From contig NZ_JAAMFG010000028.1 in the NCBI RefSeq assembly GCF_011064545.1, positions 304,430 through 368,429 of the forward strand: a stretch of 64,000 bases of DNA, given 5' to 3'. Within the stretch, counting starts at the first letter, position 1. Each line of letters starts with the position of its first letter. Position numbers and translations under genes: made by a program. Source of the DNA: Wenzhouxiangella sp. XN24 (GTDB taxonomy: Bacteria; Pseudomonadota; Gammaproteobacteria; Steroidobacterales; XN24). This document shows positions 7,969 through 18,831 of this stretch, piece after piece. Under the pieces are notes generated by a model. That model was not told the DNA's origin and ran no database searches. It saw only the letters and a program-made list of their open reading frames with translations.

Positions 7969-8802
7969 CTAGATCGAGACCGGTGCCGGGATATGCGGCT
8001 GCGGCTCGTAACCGACGATCTCGAAGTCGTCGTGACGGTAATCGAAAATGCTCGGGGGACGACGCCGGATCACCAGCCGGGGCGGTGATCCCGGGCTCCG
8101 CTGCAACTGCAGATCGGCCTGCTCGAGGTGGTTGAGATACAAGTGTGCGTCGCCACAGGTCCAGATGAACTCCCCGACGTCGAGCTCGCATTGCTGCGCC
8201 ATCATGTGGGTCAGCAGTGCGTAGGACGCAATGTTGAACGGCACCCCGAGGAACACGTCGCCGCTGCGCTGGTAGAGCTGGCATGACAGCTTGCCGGCGC
8301 CGACCCAGAACTGCACGAGGCAGTGGCACGGCGCCAGAGCCATCCGTCCGGCGTGGACATTGTCCTGGGGACTCACCGTCTCGTCGGGCAACTCGGCCGG
8401 GTTCCACGCGACCATGATGATGCGACGCGAGTCCGGCCGCCGGCGGATCGTGTCCACCACCGCCGCCACCTGGTCGATGGTCTCGCCGTCGGCCGCCGGC
8501 CACGCCCGCCACTGGCGGCCGTAAATCGGCCCGAGGTCGCCCGACTCGGTCGCCCACTCGTCCCAGATCCGCACGCGCTCCCGCTGCAATGCCGCTATGT
8601 TGGTGTCGCCCGAAAGAAACCACAGCAGTTCGTGGATGATCGAGCGGACGTGAAGCTTCTTGGTGGTCAGCAACGGGAATCCCGCAGCCAGGTCGAAACG
8701 CATCTGGTGACCGAACACGGAAAGCGTGCCGGTGCCCGTGCGGTCATCCTTGCGCAGGCCCTCGTGGCGGACGCGTGCCAGCAAATCGAGATACTGCTGC
8801 AT
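7969..8802 (-). CDS. thyA: Thymidylate synthase
   Basis: A 277-residue enzyme converting dUMP to dTMP with 5,10-methylene-tetrahydrofolate. It shows [15 protein letters not shown] at the N-terminus, the catalytic cysteine in [12 protein letters not shown], the dUMP-binding segment [20 protein letters not shown], and the C-terminal [18 protein letters not shown]. The length is close to the usual 264-residue bacterial form with small insertions. Its ATG lies one base beyond the lgt stop codon, and folA follows. Confidence 0.96.
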   Translation of the reverse strand: MQQYLDLLARVRHEGLRKDDRTGTGTLSVFGHQMRFDLAAGFPLLTTKKLHVRSIIHELLWFLSGDTNIAALQRERVRIWDEWATESGDLGPIYGRQWRAWPAADGETIDQVAAVVDTIRRRPDSRRIIMVAWNPAELPDETVSPQDNVHAGRMALAPCHCLVQFWVGAGKLSCQLYQRSGDVFLGVPFNIASYALLTHMMAQQCELDVGEFIWTCGDAHLYLNHLEQADLQLQRSPGSPPRLVIRRRPPSIFDYRHDDFEIVGYEPQPHIPAPVSI

Positions 8803-8803
8803 G

Positions 8804-9586
8804 TCAAAGCCCTCGCTGTGCCGGGCGGTAAGCCAGCCAGAGCAGCACGATCCCGAGGCCGATGAGCGGGATCGTCAGCAACTGGCCCATGGTGAGCCAG
8901 CCGAACGCCAGGTAGCCGATGTGCGCATCCGGCAGCCGCACGAACTCCACCACGAAGCGGAAGAAGCCGTAGCCGAGCGCAAAAGCGCCCGAGACCGCCA
9001 TGCGCGGCGGCCGGGTCGCCGAGTAGAACCACAAGACCAGGAACAGCGCCACGCCCTCCAGCGCCGCCTGGTAGAGCTGCGAGGGGTGACGGGCCACGCC
9101 GTCCACCACGAAGGCCCAGGGCACGTCGGTGGGCTTGCCCCAGAGTTCGCCGTTGATGAAATTGCCGAGCCGGCCGAAGGCCAGCCCGAGCGGCACGATG
9201 GGCGCCACGAAATCGGTCATGGTGAAGAAGCCGCGACCCAGCTTGCGGCCGTAGATCCACATCGCGACCATGACGCCGAGCAGCCCCCCGTGGAACGACA
9301 TGCCGCCTTCCCAGACGCGCAGCAGCATGACCGGGTCGCGCAACCACGCGTCGAAGTTATAGAACAGGATCGAGCCGAGCCGCCCGCCGATGATGACGCC
9401 GAGCGCACCGTAGAAGATCAGGTCGTCCACCTGCTCCGCGGTCCACCCCGAGCCCTGTTGGGCGGCGCGGCGGCGCGCCAGCCACCACGCGACGCCGAAG
9501 GCCAGGATGTACATCAGGCCGTACCAGCGGATCGCCAGCGGCCCCAGCTGGATTGCGACAGGATCGATGTCCGGGTACGGAATCAT
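8804..9586 (-). CDS. lgt: Prolipoprotein diacylglyceryl transferase
   Basis: A 260-residue inner-membrane enzyme that transfers diacylglycerol from phosphatidylglycerol to the lipobox cysteine of prolipoproteins. The signature [13 protein letters not shown] is present, as are the HGGLLG segment and several hydrophobic helices. The ATG at 9586 was chosen because it gives the usual N-terminus ([23 protein letters not shown]) five bases after the rlmI stop, with GGAG upstream. lgt-thyA is a common gene pair. Confidence 0.95.
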   Translation of the reverse strand: MIPYPDIDPVAIQLGPLAIRWYGLMYILAFGVAWWLARRRAAQQGSGWTAEQVDDLIFYGALGVIIGGRLGSILFYNFDAWLRDPVMLLRVWEGGMSFHGGLLGVMVAMWIYGRKLGRGFFTMTDFVAPIVPLGLAFGRLGNFINGELWGKPTDVPWAFVVDGVARHPSQLYQAALEGVALFLVLWFYSATRPPRMAVSGAFALGYGFFRFVVEFVRLPDAHIGYLAFGWLTMGQLLTIPLIGLGIVLLWLAYRPAQRGL

Positions 9587-9591
9587 GGCGG

Positions 9592-10788
9592 TTACTCCGG
9601 CACGATGCGGCAGAACACCGCCTTGAGGTAACGGGTTTCCGGAATGAGCGGATGCGAGGGATGATCCGCGGACTGCCCGCCGAGCTCCAGCACCTGCACG
9701 GCCCGGCCCAGATGGCGTGCCGCACGCTGGATCGCCACCAGGTGATCTTCCTGCGAGAGGTGAAAAGAACAACTGCAGGAGACCAGCAGCCCGTCACGCT
9801 CCAGGAGCCGCATGGCGAGCTGGTTGGCCCGCTGGTAAGCGATGAGCCCGGCTTTCTGGTCCTTGCGCCGCTTGATGAACGCCGGCGGATCGACCACCAC
9901 GGCGGCGAAGCTGCGCCCTTCATCCGCCAGGGCCTTCATGACATCGAAGGCCTGGCCCTCCGCCGTCTCCACCTCGAGCCCGAGGCGCTGCGCGTCCCGT
10001 TCGGCCACCTCGAGCGCGGTCGCCGACGAGTCCACGAGCATGGCCCTGGCGCCACGCGCCGCGGCAGCCAGGCCCCAGGCGCCCGTGTACGAAAAAACGT
10101 CGAGCACGCTGTCCGGCCGATAACGGGCGAGGCGCGCGCGGTTGTCACGCTGGTCGTAGAACCACCCGGTCTTCTGGCCCGTGCGGAGCGGCGCGGTCAG
10201 CTCCAGCGCGTTGTCGACCACGCGCACTTCATCCGGCACCTCGCCGGCAGCGACCTCGACATAACGCTCCAGGCCCTCCAGCTTGCGGGCGCTCGAGTCG
10301 TTGCGCCACAGGATCCCGGCGGGCGAGTACACCTTGGTGACAGCATCCACGATGTCGCCTTTCATGTTCTCCATGGTCGCGGTCCCCGCCTGCAACACCA
10401 CGATGTCGCCGAAGCGATCGACGACCAGGCCGGGCAAGCCGTCGCCGTCGGCGAACAGCGCGCGATAGCAGCCCTGGCCGTAGAGGCGCTCCCGCATCGC
10501 AAGCGCCACCTTGAGACGATGCACCACCAGCGAACGATCCGGCGGATGGGCGACATCGCGCGACAGGATGCGCGCCACGATCAGGCTGTGCGGGCTGACG
10601 CCGGCATAGCCGAGAAACCGGTCCTCCGCGCTCATCAGCCGCACGATCGCACCGGCGGGCAGCTTGTTCAGCGGCGTCGCCGCCGTATCCACTTCGTTGC
10701 TGTAGATCCACAGGTGGCCCGCCCGCGGGCGGCGGTCCTCGCGAGGCTTGAGCCGAAGTTCTGGATAATCGGTACAGGCTTGATTCAC
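9592..10788 (-). CDS. rlmI: Class I SAM-dependent rRNA methyltransferase, RlmI family
   Basis: A 398-residue enzyme with an N-terminal PUA-like RNA-binding domain (about 10-90, [10 protein letters not shown]), a central RlmI-type domain and a Rossmann methyltransferase domain. The SAM-binding motif is [20 protein letters not shown] and the catalytic motif is [10 protein letters not shown]. In E. coli RlmI methylates C5 of cytidine 1962 in 23S rRNA; the same target is inferred. SCSCSF near residue 350 is the usual region after motif VI. The gene is divergent from the DUF255 gene, with about 80 bases between the two starts. Confidence 0.85.
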   Translation of the reverse strand: MNQACTDYPELRLKPREDRRPRAGHLWIYSNEVDTAATPLNKLPAGAIVRLMSAEDRFLGYAGVSPHSLIVARILSRDVAHPPDRSLVVHRLKVALAMRERLYGQGCYRALFADGDGLPGLVVDRFGDIVVLQAGTATMENMKGDIVDAVTKVYSPAGILWRNDSSARKLEGLERYVEVAAGEVPDEVRVVDNALELTAPLRTGQKTGWFYDQRDNRARLARYRPDSVLDVFSYTGAWGLAAAARGARAMLVDSSATALEVAERDAQRLGLEVETAEGQAFDVMKALADEGRSFAAVVVDPPAFIKRRKDQKAGLIAYQRANQLAMRLLERDGLLVSCSCSFHLSQEDHLVAIQRAARHLGRAVQVLELGGQSADHPSHPLIPETRYLKAVFCRIVPE

Positions 10789-10870
10789 GACGGGAAGCTC
10801 CGGAGAAGCGCCGGAGAAGGTCCGGTATAGTTGCGCGCAAGTCTACCCGATTCCATTGCCGGACATTGCC

Positions 10871-12946
10871 ATGCCAGCCGACCGCAACCGCCTCGCCGAC
10901 GAGACCAGCCCCTACCTCCTGCAGCACGCCGACAACCCGGTGGACTGGCACCCGTGGGACGCACAGGCGCTGGAACTTGCGCGGCGGGAGGGCAAGCCGA
11001 TTCTCCTGTCGATCGGCTACTCGGCCTGCCACTGGTGTCACGTCATGGCTCACGAGTGTTTCGAGAATCCCGAGATCGCCGCGCAGATGAACGCGATGTT
11101 CGTCAACATCAAGGTCGACCGCGAGGAACGCCCGGACATCGATCGCATCTATCAGCTGGCCCACCAGATGATCGCGCAGCGCAATGGCGGCTGGCCCCTG
11201 ACCATGTTCCTCTCCCCGGAAGACCAGGCCCCGTTTTTCGGCGGCACCTATTTCCCCCCGGAAGCCCGCCACGGACTGCCCGGTCTCCCCGAGCTGATGA
11301 ACAAGGTCAGCGGCTACTGGCGCGACCACCAGGACGAGATCCGCCAGCACGCGGAAGGCGTGCGGGAAGCGTTCAGCGCGGTCTGGGAAGCCCCCGCCGG
11401 CGACCCGGCGACCGTCGAGATCGACCCCGAGCTGCTCGCGACGGCGCGCCGCGAACTGGCCGAGAATTTCGACAAGGAGCATGGCGGCTTCGGCGCGGCG
11501 CCGAAATTTCCCCACCCGCCGAGCCTGCAGCGGCTGCTGCGGCACTGGCGCAGCACCGCCCTGGGCGACTCACCGGATCTCGAGGCGCTCTACATGACCA
11601 CCTCGACACTCCAGCAGATGGCCGAGGGCGGCATCTACGACCAGCTGGGCGGGGGGTTCTTCCGTTATGCGGTGGACGCCCACTGGATGATCCCGCATTT
11701 CGAGAAGATGCTGTACGACAGCGCACAGCTCCTGCCGCTCTATTCCCAGGCGTGGAGCGTGACCAACGAGAGCCTGTTTCGCCGGGTGGCGATCGACACC
11801 GCCGGCTGGGTCATGCGCGAAATGCAGGAGGCCGACGGCGGCTACTGTTCGAGTCTCGACGCAGATTCCGAGGGCAAGGAAGGGCGATTCTATTCCTGGG
11901 GCCGGGAGGAGCTGCAGCGCCTCCTGGAGCCTGCCGAGTTCGCGGCGGTCACCGCCGTGCATGGTCTCGATCGCGGCCCCAACTTCGAGGGCCGCTGGCA
12001 TCTCCACACGTTCATGTCGCCGGACCAGTTCGCCGCAGGCAGCGGCCTGGACGGCGCGGAGGTGGAAATGCACCTCGCCACGGCGCGGGCGAAGATGTTT
12101 GCTGCCCGCGACGCGCGAGTCCGGCCGGAGCGCGACGACAAGGTGCTGGCCGCGTGGAACGGGCTGATGATCCGGGGCATGGCGATCGCCGCCCGGGTAC
12201 TGGGCGATCCGGCGCTGGCCGCCTCGGCGGACCGCGCCCTGGCCCACGTGCGCAGCCGGATGGTCGTGGACGGGCGCCTGCTGGCGACATGGAAGGACGG
12301 CCGGGCGCGCTTCCCGGCCTATCTCGACGATTACGCGTTCCTGCTCGACGCGACGCTGGAGATGCTGCAGCTGCGCTGGAACAGCGCGGACCTGGAGTTC
12401 GCGGTCATGCTCGCCGACACGCTGCTCGAGCATTTCGAAGATCGCGACGGTGGCGGTTTCCTGTTTACGGCGGACGACCACGAGAAGCTCCTCGAGCGCC
12501 CGCGTCCCTTGGCCGACGATGCCATGCCGTCCGGAAACGGCGTAGCCGCGCTGGCCCTGAACCGCCTCGGTTGCCTTCTTGGCGAGCCGCGCTATCTCAC
12601 GGCCGCCGAACGCGCGGTGCGTTCGGCGTTGCCGGCGATGCGCCGCGCCCCGTTCGCGCACTGCGCTTTGCTCGACGCGCTCGAAGAGCAGCTGCACGCC
12701 CCGGAGATCGTCATCGTACGAGGGCTGCCGCGCAAAACCGCCGACTGGAGCCGCACCGTCCGGCTGGTCTACGCACCCCGGCGACTGGTGTTCGACGTCC
12801 CGGCGGACGCGCCGGACCTGCCGCCGGCGCTCGCGGAGAAAACGGCGCCGGAGAGCGGCGCGCGGGCCTGGATCTGTCGCGGCACGACGTGCCTGCCGCC
12901 GGTGGACAGCCTCCCCGCGCTCACCACGGCCCTGAAGACGCCCTGA
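10871..12946 (+). CDS. DUF255 / YyaL-SSP411 thioredoxin-domain protein
   Basis: A 691-residue protein of the conserved YyaL / spermatogenesis-associated protein 20 family. An N-terminal thioredoxin-like domain contains [20 protein letters not shown] with a CxxC pair, and the remainder is an alpha/alpha barrel resembling N-acylglucosamine epimerases. The start [20 protein letters not shown] is the family hallmark. The biochemical role is not established. The ATG at 10871 is used; a TTG five codons earlier is also possible and neither has a strong ribosome site. It converges on the HtrA-like gene. Confidence 0.88.
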   Translation: MPADRNRLADETSPYLLQHADNPVDWHPWDAQALELARREGKPILLSIGYSACHWCHVMAHECFENPEIAAQMNAMFVNIKVDREERPDIDRIYQLAHQMIAQRNGGWPLTMFLSPEDQAPFFGGTYFPPEARHGLPGLPELMNKVSGYWRDHQDEIRQHAEGVREAFSAVWEAPAGDPATVEIDPELLATARRELAENFDKEHGGFGAAPKFPHPPSLQRLLRHWRSTALGDSPDLEALYMTTSTLQQMAEGGIYDQLGGGFFRYAVDAHWMIPHFEKMLYDSAQLLPLYSQAWSVTNESLFRRVAIDTAGWVMREMQEADGGYCSSLDADSEGKEGRFYSWGREELQRLLEPAEFAAVTAVHGLDRGPNFEGRWHLHTFMSPDQFAAGSGLDGAEVEMHLATARAKMFAARDARVRPERDDKVLAAWNGLMIRGMAIAARVLGDPALAASADRALAHVRSRMVVDGRLLATWKDGRARFPAYLDDYAFLLDATLEMLQLRWNSADLEFAVMLADTLLEHFEDRDGGGFLFTADDHEKLLERPRPLADDAMPSGNGVAALALNRLGCLLGEPRYLTAAERAVRSALPAMRRAPFAHCALLDALEEQLHAPEIVIVRGLPRKTADWSRTVRLVYAPRRLVFDVPADAPDLPPALAEKTAPESGARAWICRGTTCLPPVDSLPALTTALKTP

Positions 12947-13036
12947 GGCGGCTCCAGGGGGCTGCTGCGGGCGTCTGCTGCGGACGACTTCTACGGGCGG
13001 CCGATACACCGGCCTCGCGCGCGAGCCCCTGCACAA

Positions 13037-15856
13037 CTAGAGGGCGCGGCGCTCCCAGCTGCCATCACGCAGCACCAGCTCGTACATGGGCCAGTAGTGA
13101 TCATCGAGCTTGAGGGTGAGCACTTCGACCTGGTCGTTCCAGTTCAGCGCCCGCACCCGGACCGCCTCGCGATGCGCACGGCCTTCGACCGCCGCCACGA
13201 AGGCATCGAGGTCCGGCGTCGGGCGGCCGTCCACCTCGACGATCCGCAACCCGCCCCGCAGGCCGTTGCGGCTGGCCGGGGAACCGAAAGCGTGGAACGC
13301 GACGAACACCCCGCTCGGCTCGATCCCGCGTTGCGCGGCCAGGGCGCGGTGGGGCGCCTGCAACAGGGCCCCGGCCCAGGACAACACCCGCCGGACGCCC
13401 CCGCTACCGAGCTCGACGGTCGGCACTTCCAGGTCCAGCACTTCGCCCTGGCGCCAGATCCGCAGCGTGACGACCGGCGCCTGCGTGGCCTCTTCCATCG
13501 GACGGAAACGGTTGACCACCGCCCCGTCGATCCGCAGCAGCAGGTCTCCGGGCCTGAGCTGCTCCGCCGCGGGCGTCGCCGCCACCGTGCGAACCACCTG
13601 CAACACCTGGCGCCGTTCGGGATCATGCGCTTCGAGCTCCGCGGCCAGTTCGTTGGACAGGCCGAGACGCCGCGCGCTCGCCAGCGGCAGCTCGAGGAAT
13701 TCCGCCTCGAGTGAACGCAGGCCGCGTTCGCCGCGCGCCAGCGCGAGTACCTCGGCGACCAGCGTGGCGGGAATGCCCTTGTTGGTCTGCTCCATGCCTC
13801 GCCCGCCCTCGAGGGCGAAACTCGACCAGGTGCCCTGGACGTGACCGCGACTGTCGGTGATCACGCCGTCGAAGTCCTCGGGACCGCTGACCAGTTCGAT
13901 GGTCTCGATGTTGCTGTCGCGAAACCGCAGGGTGCGCGACAGCGGCGCCTGCAAGGCCTCGATGGACGCCACCTGGACCGATTGCGACGCGATTCGGTGT
14001 CCGCCGCGCAGGCCGATGACCCAGGCTTCGTCGCCCGGCTGCAAAGGCCGTTTGGACAACGTTGCCGAACGCACCGGGGTCTCCCCGATCAGTTCGGGCT
14101 CGTAGCGGAGCACCACCAGGTTGTGCAGGGGGTGAATGAACTCGACGCGGGCGGGGATCTCCAGGGAGGCCGCAAAGGTCAGCATGATGTCACCGAGGCT
14201 CTCGGGCACCGTGTTGCGGTCGACCACCACCAGGCCCTGCCCGGCGTCCACCACCAGGCCGGTGCCGTGGTAGAAACGGTCGGATACGCCCGAGACGGCA
14301 TAAGGCATCTCGAAATTCACCAGCACGAGCGAGTTCTGCACGGCCCGGATGCGCCGATCGTCCTCCGGCGGGAAGCGCGTGCTCGCCGGCTCCGGCAAGG
14401 CGGCGACGCCCGCCTCGGGCAGGGACTCGCAGGGCCACTCGCCCGCCGCGTCGTCGCGAATGCAGTAATCCGCCGGGAACCAGCGGCGGTCGATGCGAAT
14501 GCTGCGCAGGCGGGTCGCGCGCGGATTGTCGAACTCGTAGAACCGCGCCGCGACGCGCGCCCGGTCCGGAAGGTGCTCGATCGCGGCGCGCAAGGCGTCC
14601 AGGTCGGGTGTCGGCCGCCCGTCGAGTTCGACGATGACCGCGCCGCGGGGGATCGCGGACGCCATGAGCATGTAGCCCGGGTTGGCCACGAACACGCCTT
14701 CGAGCGGCATGTTCAGGTGTCGCGCCTGCTGGTAGGACAGGTCGTGCAGCACCGCGTCGCCGATCTGCAGGAATGACGCCGGGGTCACGGCATGCAGGTC
14801 GCTCACCTCGACCTGGAGCGCGAGGTCGGTCGTGCCGCGCCGCACCGCCAGCGCGACGACGTCGCCCACGTTGGCGTCCAGCGTCTCGGCCAGTGCATCG
14901 AAGGTCGCCAGCGGCTCACCCTCGAGCTCGAGCAGGATGTCGCCCGGTTCGAGGGCGCCCTGGGCAGGCGCGCCGGCGACGATGTCGCGCACCACGAGGA
15001 GGCCTTTCTGTCCCGGAAACAGCGCCCGGTAGCGCGCCTCCGCCGCGGCATCGAGACCGAGGCGGCGCAGCTCGTCGTAGGGCAGGTGCACGAAGGTTGA
15101 CAGCAAGGTACCGCGCGGCACGTCCTCGCCCCGCGCGATATGCTCCAGCGCGCGGGTGACGCGGCCGAGCGGCAGGAAGAAGCTCGACGCGGCCTGGGTG
15201 TTGGCGCCGGCGTTCAGCGCCACCACGCGCCCGTCGATGTCGATCACCGGCGACCCGGAGGAGCCGCCGGAGGTGCCCGAGGCCGCCTGGATGTAGAAGG
15301 TGTTGAAATCGTTGTACTGGCCGCGCCCGTAGTTGGGCGCTTCCCGGTCGAGCCGTGCCAGGGTCCCCGCGAGGATCGAGATCTGTTCGCCCGCATCATT
15401 GCCGACGACGCGAATCTCCCGGCCCGCCTCCGCGCCCTCGGGCGCCAGCGGCAACGACACGGGATCGATATGCCGCAACTGTGCCGGGTCGTAGCGATAC
15501 ACGCCGAAATCGTGCACCGGGTCGCGATAGACCGCGGTCAACTCGACCACTTCATGGTTCAGGAACACCGCTTCCGCCACCACCGGGCCGGCCGTGACGA
15601 CGTGGCGGTTGGTGAGAATGAGGCCGCGGGCGGCATCCACGACGAAGCCGGTGGCCTGCGTGGACATGTTGCCGTTCGTATCGAAGGCCCGCGGTGCATC
15701 GACCCGGATGGTGACGACACTGGGGGCGATGCGTTCCAGGGTGGCTCGCCAGCCGGGGGGTTCCGCCGCGACCTCGGCGGCGCCCGGGGGCGGCGGGGCG
15801 CCGAAGGTGGCCGCACTGGCCAGCGCCAGCACGACGAATACAATCAATTTCCGCAA
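13037..15856 (-). CDS. Duplicated HtrA-like serine protease with PDZ domains (Nma111/Deg7-like)
   Basis: A 939-residue exported protein with signal peptide MRKLIVFVVLALASAATFGA. The first half is a trypsin-like domain with an intact triad: His85 (TNRHVV), Asp116 (VHDFGV) and Ser200 (GSSGSP), followed by PDZ domains. The second half repeats the fold (about 515-700), but the triad is lost: DRNTV replaces the His site, HNLVVL the Asp site, and FDGVITD the GxSGSP loop. Further PDZ-like segments follow (ELDGRPTPDLDAL in the first half is echoed by EVDGRPTPDLDAF near the C-terminus). One active and one dead protease copy is the layout of yeast Nma111 and plant Deg7. The start is TTG after GGGAG, three bases from the kinase stop; the gene looks like the last of the gcv operon. 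Likely periplasmic. Confidence 0.85.
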   Translation of the reverse strand: MRKLIVFVVLALASAATFGAPPPPGAAEVAAEPPGWRATLERIAPSVVTIRVDAPRAFDTNGNMSTQATGFVVDAARGLILTNRHVVTAGPVVAEAVFLNHEVVELTAVYRDPVHDFGVYRYDPAQLRHIDPVSLPLAPEGAEAGREIRVVGNDAGEQISILAGTLARLDREAPNYGRGQYNDFNTFYIQAASGTSGGSSGSPVIDIDGRVVALNAGANTQAASSFFLPLGRVTRALEHIARGEDVPRGTLLSTFVHLPYDELRRLGLDAAAEARYRALFPGQKGLLVVRDIVAGAPAQGALEPGDILLELEGEPLATFDALAETLDANVGDVVALAVRRGTTDLALQVEVSDLHAVTPASFLQIGDAVLHDLSYQQARHLNMPLEGVFVANPGYMLMASAIPRGAVIVELDGRPTPDLDALRAAIEHLPDRARVAARFYEFDNPRATRLRSIRIDRRWFPADYCIRDDAAGEWPCESLPEAGVAALPEPASTRFPPEDDRRIRAVQNSLVLVNFEMPYAVSGVSDRFYHGTGLVVDAGQGLVVVDRNTVPESLGDIMLTFAASLEIPARVEFIHPLHNLVVLRYEPELIGETPVRSATLSKRPLQPGDEAWVIGLRGGHRIASQSVQVASIEALQAPLSRTLRFRDSNIETIELVSGPEDFDGVITDSRGHVQGTWSSFALEGGRGMEQTNKGIPATLVAEVLALARGERGLRSLEAEFLELPLASARRLGLSNELAAELEAHDPERRQVLQVVRTVAATPAAEQLRPGDLLLRIDGAVVNRFRPMEEATQAPVVTLRIWRQGEVLDLEVPTVELGSGGVRRVLSWAGALLQAPHRALAAQRGIEPSGVFVAFHAFGSPASRNGLRGGLRIVEVDGRPTPDLDAFVAAVEGRAHREAVRVRALNWNDQVEVLTLKLDDHYWPMYELVLRDGSWERRAL

Positions 15857-15859
15857 GCT

Positions 15860-16804
15860 TCAACTCCCAAGGTGCAGTTGGCGGCCGAAACTGGCCTCGT
15901 ACCTCGTGTAGAAAGACTCCCGATCGAAGGAATGGTTCTGCGTGCCCGCGGATTCGACCTTGATGGCACCCATCAGCGAGGCGATCCGGCCCGTGGTCGC
16001 CCAGTCGGCCCCGTGCATCAGGCCGTGCAGCAGGCCGGCCCGATAGGCGTCGCCGCAGCCCGTGGGATCGACGACCGCCGCAGGCGCGGCCGCGGGAATC
16101 TCCAGCCGTTCGCCCCCGGCCAGGATCATCGAGCCCTCGGCGGCCCGGGTCACGACCAGGGCGCGGACCTGCGCAGCAATCTGCGCCTCGTCCAGGCCCG
16201 TGCGCTGCATGAGCATCTTGCCCTCGTAATCGTTCACCGCGACGACGTCGGCCAGCTCGATGAAACGCTTCAGTTCGGCGGCGCCGAACATGGGCAGGCC
16301 CTGGCCCGGATCGAAGATGAACGGGACGCCCGCCGCAGCGAACTGCTCCGCGTGGTCGATCATCGCCTGGCGCCCGTCGGGCGAGACCATGCCCCAGCTC
16401 AGGCCGGCCTCCGCAGGCACGGCATTGAGGTGCGCATGCGCCATCGCCCCGGGGTGGAAAGCGGTGATCTGGTTGTCCGCGAGGTCGGTCATGATGTACG
16501 CGACGGCGGTGAACGACTCGCTCAGCTCGCGCACGTGATCGAGCGGCACGCCGCGCTCCCGCAACCAGTCGCCGTAGGGCGCGAAGTCATGGCCGACCGT
16601 GGCCATCGGATAGCCCGTGTCGCCGAGCAGGCCGAGGTTGTAGGCAATGTTCGCCGCACAGCCGCCGAACTCGCGACGCAAGGCCGGGACCAGGAACGAC
16701 ACGTTCAGCATGTGGATCTGGTCGGGCAGGATCTGGTCCTGGAACTGCCCCTGGAACACCATGATGTTGTCGTAGGCGATCGAGCCGCAAATGAGCGCTT
16801 TCAT
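15860..16804 (-). CDS. PfkB-family carbohydrate/adenosine-type kinase
   Basis: A 314-residue ribokinase-superfamily enzyme. It has the N-terminal GSIAYDN segment, the [18 protein letters not shown] signature, and the C-terminal [16 protein letters not shown] motif with the catalytic Asp and anion hole. The pattern fits bacterial PfkB proteins annotated as adenosine or sugar kinases; the actual substrate cannot be told. Its ATG overlaps the gcvPB stop (ATGA), so it is translationally coupled to the glycine cleavage operon, an unusual partner. Confidence 0.85.
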   Translation of the reverse strand: MKALICGSIAYDNIMVFQGQFQDQILPDQIHMLNVSFLVPALRREFGGCAANIAYNLGLLGDTGYPMATVGHDFAPYGDWLRERGVPLDHVRELSESFTAVAYIMTDLADNQITAFHPGAMAHAHLNAVPAEAGLSWGMVSPDGRQAMIDHAEQFAAAGVPFIFDPGQGLPMFGAAELKRFIELADVVAVNDYEGKMLMQRTGLDEAQIAAQVRALVVTRAAEGSMILAGGERLEIPAAAPAAVVDPTGCGDAYRAGLLHGLMHGADWATTGRIASLMGAIKVESAGTQNHSFDRESFYTRYEASFGRQLHLGS

Positions 16805-18261
16805 GCCGCGGCGGGTTTCCAGGCCACGTCGAGCTGCCGCGCGGCGCGCACGTCGTCCAGGCGGCGGACGGGCGTCGTATAGGGTGCGCCGCGCAGCTTG
16901 TCGGGATCGGTCTGCGCTTCCGCCAGGATTTCTTCCATCGCCTGCGCAAACGCGTCGAGCGCTTCCTTCGACTCCGTCTCGGTCGGCTCGATCAGCAGGC
17001 ACTCGGGCACCAGCAAGGGAAAATACGTCGTCGGCGCATGAAACTCGAAGTCCAGCAGCCGCTTGGCGAAGTCCATCGCCGTCACGCCGAGCTCCTTGGA
17101 CTGGCGCTTCAGCGTCACGATGAACTCGTGGCTGGCGCGACGCTCGGGATAGGCGAGCTGGAACCCGGCATCGCGCAACCGCGCCATCAGGTAGTTGGCG
17201 TTCAGCGTCGCGAACTCGGCAACCCGCGGCATGCCCTCCCGGCCCAGCATCCGTGCGTAAACATAGGCCCGCAGCAGCACGCCGGCGTTCCCCATGAATG
17301 CCGACAGCCGCCCGATCGACAACGGCCGGTCCGCTTCGCTGACCCAACGATAACGTCCGCCTTCCTCGGCCACCACCGGGACGGGCAGGAATGGCACGAG
17401 GCGCTCGCTGACGCCGACCGCGCCGGAACCCGGCCCGCCGCCCCCGTGCGGGGTGGAAAAGGTCTTGTGCAGGTTCATGTGGATCACGTCGAAGCCCATG
17501 TCGCCCGGGCGAACCTTGCCGAGAATCGCGTTCAGGTTGGCGCCGTCGTAATACAGCAGCCCGCCCGCACCATGCACGACCTTGGACATTTCCAGGATTC
17601 GCCGGTCGAACACGCCGACGGTCGAGGGATTGGTCAGCATGATGCCGGCCGTCTTCGGTCCCACGGCGGCCTTGAGCGCCTCGAGATCGACATCGCCGTC
17701 CGGACCGGTCGGGATCTCGATGACCTTGCAGCCGCACATGGTCGCCGTCGCCGGATTCGTGCCGTGCGCGGCATCGGGCACGATGATCTCGTCGCGCTGG
17801 GTGTCGCCGCGCGACACATGGTAGGCGCGGATCATCGCCACCCCGGCGAACTCGCCCTGCGCGCCCGCCATCGGCGTCAGCGACACGGCTTTCATGCCCG
17901 TCACTTCGCGCAGTATTTCCTGCAGTTCCCACATGCAGGCCATGAAACCCTGACCGGTGGAATCCGGCGCCAGCGGATGACGATTCGTGAATCCGGGCAA
18001 CAGGGCCAGCGTGTTACAGGCACGCGGGTTGTACTTCATCGTGCACGAACCGAGCGGGTAGAAGTTCGTGTCGATGGAGAAATTGAGGCGCGAGAGGCGG
18101 GTGTAATGCCGCACGGCGCCGAGCTCCGACACCTCCGGCAGGCGGGGCGGCGCGCTGCGCCGGAAGGCCGCCGGGATCTCCGCTTGCGCCGGCGCGAGGG
18201 GCGCCTGGGCCGTGGCACGCCGCCCGGGCCGGGAATGCTCGAAAATCAACGGTTCAGTCAT
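16801..18261 (-). CDS. gcvPB: Glycine dehydrogenase (decarboxylating) subunit 2
   Basis: A 486-residue PLP-binding half of the two-subunit P-protein of the glycine cleavage system. It decarboxylates glycine and passes the aminomethyl group to the lipoyl arm of GcvH. The PLP lysine lies in [20 protein letters not shown], and the family segments [13 protein letters not shown] and [14 protein letters not shown] are present. It is separated from gcvPA by tpx, an unusual insertion. The stop overlaps the start of the downstream PfkB kinase. Confidence 0.95.
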   Translation of the reverse strand: MTEPLIFEHSRPGRRATAQAPLAPAQAEIPAAFRRSAPPRLPEVSELGAVRHYTRLSRLNFSIDTNFYPLGSCTMKYNPRACNTLALLPGFTNRHPLAPDSTGQGFMACMWELQEILREVTGMKAVSLTPMAGAQGEFAGVAMIRAYHVSRGDTQRDEIIVPDAAHGTNPATATMCGCKVIEIPTGPDGDVDLEALKAAVGPKTAGIMLTNPSTVGVFDRRILEMSKVVHGAGGLLYYDGANLNAILGKVRPGDMGFDVIHMNLHKTFSTPHGGGGPGSGAVGVSERLVPFLPVPVVAEEGGRYRWVSEADRPLSIGRLSAFMGNAGVLLRAYVYARMLGREGMPRVAEFATLNANYLMARLRDAGFQLAYPERRASHEFIVTLKRQSKELGVTAMDFAKRLLDFEFHAPTTYFPLLVPECLLIEPTETESKEALDAFAQAMEEILAEAQTDPDKLRGAPYTTPVRRLDDVRAARQLDVAWKPAAA

Positions 18262-18294
18262 CGTGCCCCTCCAGGAACAGTGCAGCCGACGGAA

Positions 18295-18795
18295 CTAGCC
18301 GAGCGCCTTCAGCGCCGCCTCGTAATCCGGTTCCTGAGCGATCTCCGGCACCAGCTCGGAGTGCACCACGGTGTCGTTCTCGTCGAGCACGACGATGGCG
18401 CGGGCCGTCAGCCCGGCGAACGGCCCGTCCGTGATGAGCACGCCGTAGCCGCGCGCGAAATCGTCCGAGCGCATGTTCGACAGCGTCATCACGTTGTCGA
18501 GTCCCTCGTCCCCGCAGAAACGCTTCTGCGCAAACGGCAGGTCGGCCGAGATCATCAGCATCACGGTGTCTTCGTGCGTCCGCGCGTAGTCGTTGAACTT
18601 GCGCGTGGACAGCGCACACACCGGCGTATCGACGCTCGGGAAGATGGACAGCAGTTTCTTCTTGCCCATCCAGCGCGACAACGACACGTCGTTGAGGTCG
18701 CGGTCCGTGAGAGTGAAATCGGGCGCCTTGCTGCCCACGCGCGGGAACTCCCCGGCGGTGTGGATCTCGGTACCCTGCAAAGTAATCGTAGCCAT
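18295..18795 (-). CDS. tpx: Thiol peroxidase, atypical 2-Cys peroxiredoxin
   Basis: A 166-residue peroxiredoxin of the Tpx subfamily that reduces hydroperoxides using thioredoxin. The peroxidatic cysteine is in [16 protein letters not shown] and the resolving cysteine in [12 protein letters not shown], at the usual Tpx spacing. N-terminal [17 protein letters not shown] is typical. It is co-directional with and embedded between gcvPA (36 bases upstream) and gcvPB (33 bases downstream), so it is probably transcribed from the glycine-riboswitch promoter. Confidence 0.95.
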   Translation of the reverse strand: MATITLQGTEIHTAGEFPRVGSKAPDFTLTDRDLNDVSLSRWMGKKKLLSIFPSVDTPVCALSTRKFNDYARTHEDTVMLMISADLPFAQKRFCGDEGLDNVMTLSNMRSDDFARGYGVLITDGPFAGLTARAIVVLDENDTVVHSELVPEIAQEPDYEAALKALG

Positions 18796-18831
18796 GGAAA
18801 TACTCCGGATGCTGTTCGTGTGATCGGGCCT

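Noticed and set aside
10831..13113. A 760-codon frame overlapping the DUF255 gene in another phase
   Set aside because: It is Arg/Pro/Gly-rich noise; the 691-residue frame has the SACHWCH and other family motifs.
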